A stretch of 17,844 nucleotides of DNA, taken from Candidatus Thorarchaeota archaeon (GTDB lineage Archaea > Asgardarchaeota > Thorarchaeia > Thorarchaeales > Thorarchaeaceae). The DNA lies in NCBI GenBank assembly GCA_004524595.1, contig SDOA01000085.1, positions 1-17,844 of the forward strand. Reading direction: 5' to 3'. Positions 15,501 to 17,844 of the stretch are shown here, one piece after another (the first letter of the stretch is position 1; each line of letters starts with the position of its first letter). The notes under the pieces are model-generated. The model was not told where the DNA came from. It saw only the letters and a list, made by a program, of their open reading frames with translations, and searched no databases. A program made the translations under genes and the position numbers.

Positions 15501-17420
15501 AAGAGTTAGCCAGTTTGTGATTATGTTCTCTAAGAAAATGTAGTTATCCGATTGGTAAATGTTGATGCAGAGGGTCTCATGCAAAGATAGTATCTTCGAT
15601 GAACCTAACTCAACAATTGCAGCATGAAGATGTGTCTCATCAAAAGACCAAATGAACTCTCTGGCTGGAAATTCTGTTTGAAGGGAATATAAGTCACTAT
15701 AGTGTTGGAGCTGGGTTACACCTTCCATTAAGGGGTGATTAGATTCGAAGTGAGTTGTATTGCCACCCTCTCCATAAGACATCTCTACAGCATTTATACC
15801 GAAGCTTGCCATAACTGAATCCAAACCCTGAGAGAATCCCCAATTCCATGCCACAATCATAACTCCCCCTCCATTAATGTAATCCGTTAGTGCAATCATG
15901 TCCTCGTTTGGCCATATCGATCCTCCAGAACCGATGAAGATTGCATCATAGCAGTTGAGGAGACTTATAGTAGGAGCGACATAGATAGTATCGTGAATAT
16001 AACCTAGGTTATTATAGAGGTCCTGTACATCCCAGAGACTACTTTCACTGTGTGTGCCAATGAAGCCAACTGCTGGTATTGTTCTATTATACCAGACAGT
16101 TACAAAGTCCCAATTGAAGTTGCCAACAGCGTCATATGCTACAACGGTAATATTATACCATTGCTCATTTGGGATTACAACATATGTCTCGGACTTCCAT
16201 CCATCTACAGTTTTGAGAGAAGAGCCATCAATAAGTATCTCAAAGTAGGATATGTAGGAAGTGGGATCATAAGCACTCCAGTTAACCTTTGCATCATAAA
16301 AATCCGAAAGATCCTGTGGATGATCTATTGATATAATTGGTGTATCAGTGTCTACTAGTAATTGCATAGCAACAGTATAATTGAGCGAACCTGTTTGCAT
16401 GTAAACTTCAATAATTCGGAAACCATTACTGAGACTAGCCAGTAACATGTAATCTAATGTAGTATTATCATAAAATGAAAAATCAACATAGATGTAGTAC
16501 ATATCGATAGATACATTGGAATGCCCTATCCACGTAAGTGTATAGTCCGTTGAGCTAGTAATATCGGCTGATGTGATGAAAATCCATCGTTCAGGAGGTG
16601 TAAAACGCAGGGATATGTCATCAACAGGAAATGAACTGAAGGTGTGATCTACATAGTTACTGTAAATCGCCCCGTGGTTAATGCCCACACTATATGGTAG
16701 ACCATATTCATTCTGAACTAAATCATAGTTGAAATCAATCGTTCCATTATCATAGAATATTACTTGAAAGCTACCAATTAGAGTATCTGGGTTGTAATCG
16801 GAATAAACATTATTGTACTCAATCACTACACGATTTGGAGAAGTCAAGGTGTAGTTATAAACGCCAGGATTACCATTATAAGCTGTAATTGGTGTGGCAA
16901 AGGGTGCAACAGCATACCACGAATCCTCAGAGCTGCTGCCAATTCCAACCCATGCTGATGAAGGATTAGTGTTATAGAAGGACATCCATCCATGTCTAGA
17001 TATATATACTGTTGAAAAAGTTTCCCCGTAAAATGGGAAATTAAAAGGCAGATCAAGCCAAGTCGTATCTTCTATGCTCATATCATTCCAAGTTCCACTT
17101 GTTGCGTCTAGCCATGAATAGCTAATTTCATTCTTCTCATAGAGATAGTCACCACTTGTTGGATCAATCTCACCTAATTGAAACGCTTGGTCATCCATTC
17201 GGATATCCTTCATCTCCTTAGATTCAGGATTATCCCTTTTATTATCTTCAATATGCATTTTATACTCAGTATCATCAATATTATCTGAATCTTTGTCTAA
17301 TGCTATCGAAGAGGGCTCATGATTTTTGAGGACAGCAGGAAGGCTGCAAAGAAAATTCCCCAAAATGAACGCTAAGAGGAAAACTACAAGAACCCTATAG
17401 GTTTTTTTCTTCTTCTTCAT
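12546..17420 (-). CDS. giant secreted, membrane-anchored multidomain surface protein
   Basis: 1,624 aa, exported and held at the cell surface. Start ATG 17420 with GGGAGGG six bases upstream; the longer frame to 17477 lacks this. Residues 1-30 are a signal peptide or anchor (MKKKKKTYRVLVVFLLAFIL). Then: a beta-rich module typical of surface proteins (about 97-277; DLPFNFPFYGETFSTVYIS), an Ig-like region (360-446; IDHPQDLSDFYDAKVNWSA), a GATase1-like region (448-642; VGFIGTHSES) without an evident nucleophile cysteine, a CARDB-like domain (643-745), module A (746-1114), an Ig-like linker (1115-1207) and module B (1208-1566). Thr1567-1592 is an uninterrupted 26-Thr stalk, followed by one helix (about 1598-1620) and KRRP. 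Many N-x-S/T sequons suggest N-glycosylation. Binding or adhesion is likely; no catalytic motif is visible. A similar stalk-helix-basic-tail ending is common in Asgard archaeal surface proteins. Confidence 0.9.
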   Translation of the reverse strand: MKKKKKTYRVLVVFLLAFILGNFLCSLPAVLKNHEPSSIALDKDSDNIDDTEYKMHIEDNKRDNPESKEMKDIRMDDQAFQLGEIDPTSGDYLYEKNEISYSWLDATSGTWNDMSIEDTTWLDLPFNFPFYGETFSTVYISRHGWMSFYNTNPSSAWVGIGSSSEDSWYAVAPFATPITAYNGNPGVYNYTLTSPNRVVIEYNNVYSDYNPDTLIGSFQVIFYDNGTIDFNYDLVQNEYGLPYSVGINHGAIYSNYVDHTFSSFPVDDISLRFTPPERWIFITSADITSSTDYTLTWIGHSNVSIDMYYIYVDFSFYDNTTLDYMLLASLSNGFRIIEVYMQTGSLNYTVAMQLLVDTDTPIISIDHPQDLSDFYDAKVNWSAYDPTSYISYFEILIDGSSLKTVDGWKSETYVVIPNEQWYNITVVAYDAVGNFNWDFVTVWYNRTIPAVGFIGTHSESSLWDVQDLYNNLGYIHDTIYVAPTISLLNCYDAIFIGSGGSIWPNEDMIALTDYINGGGVMIVAWNWGFSQGLDSVMASFGINAVEMSYGEGGNTTHFESNHPLMEGVTQLQHYSDLYSLQTEFPAREFIWSFDETHLHAAIVELGSSKILSLHETLCINIYQSDNYIFLENIITNWLTLDQHDIGVILDAPTLSGQGQSVDVYAYLINHGSSTETGLTLELWMNGVLEDFLYVDSLDSGEWVQLPSSIFIPSISAVNVTAYVTPVSGESLVTNNRHERTITVVFLTIISPISEQLIQGGLVYVNYTATDRTNLQNLTVFVNDIWITRLFDLQSEFDLHLFVPVFQNGSNTITLMGHWNGGVVANASVAIESYYVIPRILPSYGDYFNFTVASTDMSMIQDMRFLFTDWKSEFEINCTMIVNITYGGVPSEYMETWILVNVLNGYISDGWPGVPLEYSWLYRHFFVVPSTLTPEIAPFSTYLDDNSPLALEAGPAGVLMDWNQVLMFNASDEWNGYDSYNISFLVSGIPYMTVVVLQCTGLVVAFDQMGFVKGEVVSNLLPPIDRAPVTSSPEDFSIEYATTGNTLEWLVSGNNADYYTVYQDGSPVSPINWLIGEPIVVDLDGFDIGLYNFTLVLWDINGEWSYDTVWVFVQDTTGPILDHPEDIEMSIGGTEIITWHPYDPFPDWYWVLVDDMWMDGGEWTGESISYEFYADSIGVFNVTVVVRDSYMNINSDMVWVTVIVPSVGLTILEPTASQVVEGGQVFVAYDPLEPSLLESLDIYVNDELIVSNPTLTPVWELIVPIFLNGTNNITLVGQWAGGATASDSVLVESVNVIPIFQPKPGDFIQYNLTITSQNMYQFYNISFDSWLSEFEVRLLMHYHIEQNSVVLMDGTDWVIVNVLNSYIIYGPVGWTQMCYMFVPGFSAPEVTPYSTHLDSYVRPVANIGDTVPLSMWNMLVNVTGYDIWNGYAVLLSEGFGGVSMTHLQCTGMLVEMWQNDEDLHLYIVDTNMLPASDRAPITNSPADFEILDTTDDNEITWVASGNLADTYEVLRNGVQQESDDWSIAVPITFTFGLLDAGTYNFTIVFYDESGAWASDTVIVTVISTTTTTTTTTTTTTTTTTTTTTTTTTTEIPPDFMMIIVIGGAAGVVVIIIVIILLKRRP
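12645..12722 (-). repeat. tract of 26 threonine codons
   Basis: Encodes Thr1567-1592 of the surface protein with all four ACN codons mixed (8 ACC, 9 ACA, 6 ACT, 3 ACG). Mixed codons argue that the protein tract, not a simple DNA repeat, is conserved. It is probably an O-glycosylated stalk lifting the domains from the membrane. Confidence 0.85.
12723..13799 (-). repeat. surface-protein module B (second copy of the internal duplication)
   Basis: Residues 1208-1566. It aligns with module A through LTILEP, NGTNNITLVGQW, VIPIFQP-PGDF, WVIVNVLNSYI, EVTPYSTHLD, IWNGY, LQCTGM, LLPASDRAPITNSPADF and the closing GTYNFTIVFYDESGAWASDTV. Divergence is substantial, so the duplication is old. Confidence 0.8.
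14079..15185 (-). repeat. surface-protein module A (first copy of the internal duplication)
   Basis: Residues 746-1114. It carries the same landmarks in the same order as module B: LTIISP, NGSNTITLMGHW, VIPRILPSYGDYF, WILVNVLNGYI, EIAPFSTYLD, EWNGY, LQCTGL, LPPIDRAPVTSSPEDF and LYNFTLVLWDINGEWSYDTV. It ends in an Ig-like fold. Confidence 0.8.
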
Positions 17421-17483
17421 AAATGTCCCTCCCGAGATTATTACGCAGGTAGGAGCTGCAAATGCTTCCCTAATCATTTGCGA

Positions 17484-17515
17484 TGTCTTATATTAGTGCA
17501 ATGAACTATAAATCT
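17484..17515 (-). promoter_or_regulatory. tandem TATA elements of the surface-protein gene
   Basis: Minus-strand CTAATATAAG (centre about 17491) and GATTTATAG (centre about 17507) predict starts near 17465 and 17481. Leaders of about 45 or 61 nt end with GGGAGGG six bases before ATG 17420. Confidence 0.5.
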
Positions 17516-17593
17516 ATTGAATGATTAATTATTTCGTTTAATTATTATTAATAATATTGTTATATTAAATGGTTATTTACTTTAATCATTGTA

Positions 17594-17612
17594 ATTAAAC
17601 TATCAGTTTAAT
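17594..17612. promoter_or_regulatory. inverted repeat in the AT-rich region upstream of the surface-protein gene
   Basis: ATTAAACT, three bases ATC, then AGTTTAAT: perfect 8-bp arms. It lies within a very AT-rich stretch (about 17515-17615) upstream of both TATA elements. It could be an operator, or a by-product of base composition. Confidence 0.35.
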
Positions 17613-17632
17613 CTGTTCGATTCTAATTATCC

Positions 17633-17844
17633 CTAATTGACATATTTAGCGGAGGCCGAACCCAGTTTACGAGCCATGAATGATAGAATCACAAACAAAA
17701 CGAGTCCTATCAGTATTGTAATCCCTAGAGCCAAAGACAATCCATAGAGAAGATATCCAAGGGTTAGAAATAAGCCTGTGAAAAGCTGTGACATTATTGT
17801 TGCCCAATTTGCTGGTGCTAATTTTTCGCTCTCATCATAGTGAC
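17633..17844 (-). CDS. membrane protein, C-terminal fragment (5' end outside window)
   Basis: The minus-strand frame is open from the right edge to TAG 17633-17635, giving 69 residues. They read as a polar stretch (HYDESEKLAPANWATI), two closely spaced hydrophobic helices (LFTGLFLTLGYLLYGL and ITILIGLVLFVILSF) and a basic tail (MARKLGSASAKYVN). Hydrophobicity and the basic cytoplasmic tail are typical of a real membrane protein end. The family is not recognisable from this fragment. The gene is co-directional with the surface-protein gene 212 bp downstream, which has its own promoter. Confidence 0.55.
   Translation of the reverse strand, partial: HYDESEKLAPANWATIMSQLFTGLFLTLGYLLYGLSLALGITILIGLVLFVILSFMARKLGSASAKYVN

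Noticed and set aside
17421..17477. Upstream ATG adding 19 residues to the surface protein
   Set aside because: The added residues would precede the Lys-rich signal peptide; GGGAGGG lies six bases before ATG 17420.
1..17844. CRISPR arrays, insertion sequences, attachment sites, integrases
   Set aside because: No regularly spaced direct repeats, transposase or recombinase motifs or target-site duplications were seen by eye on either strand.

Overview
The window looks like a piece of an archaeal chromosome, most plausibly from an Asgard lineage resembling Thorarchaeota; the archaeal call is firm and the lineage is inference. Evidence for an archaeon: the archaeal-type S-adenosylmethionine synthetase, TATA-box promoters placed about 25-27 bp upstream of several start codons (some leaderless), AGGTGAT/GGAG Shine-Dalgarno sites and an Xre-HTH plus CBS regulator. 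Evidence for Asgard is weaker: a giant secreted surface protein ending in a poly-Thr stalk, one transmembrane helix and a basic tail. The sequence is AT-rich. No tRNA, rRNA, CRISPR array, transposon or integrase is visible.

Layout. 1-1571 (+) is the C-terminal two thirds of a P2-type (Ca2+-like) cation ATPase whose start lies off the left edge. It converges on a minus-strand set: a six-helix HdeD/DUF308-like membrane protein (1626-2177), an unrecognised helical protein (2257-2913) and an HTH-CBS regulator (3076-3606). The regulator is divergent from metK (3747-4946, +), and their 140-bp shared promoter region holds two inverted copies of a 15-bp dyad. metK converges on a thimet-like M3 metallopeptidase (5000-6976, -). 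Then come an unrecognised 186-aa protein (7173-7733, +), a small zinc-ribbon protein (7816-8097, -) and an eight-helix membrane protein (8252-9088, -). Next are a small unknown protein (9440-9766, +) and an MBL-fold RNase Z-like hydrolase (9820-10575, +) whose stop codon interlocks with that of a four-helix membrane protein (10572-11036, -). An SPFH protein with a C-terminal zinc ribbon (11252-12133, +) follows. The right third is a 1,624-aa cell-surface protein (12546-17420, -), followed at the right edge by the C-terminus of another membrane protein (17633-17844, -).

Most genes are monocistronic with individual promoters and hairpin terminators (for example 4961-5001, 7748-7782, 8195-8240, 12145-12184, 12488-12526). 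The best functional link is the regulator with metK: CBS pairs in archaea can bind adenosyl ligands including AdoMet, so this could be a product-sensing circuit. That is inference, but the paired dyads upstream of both TATA boxes support joint control. Other points worth a second look are a cluster of perfect dyads at 9176-9332, an orphan strong promoter at 12333 with an apparently broken leaderless mini-gene, and a roughly 360-residue internal duplication in the surface protein.
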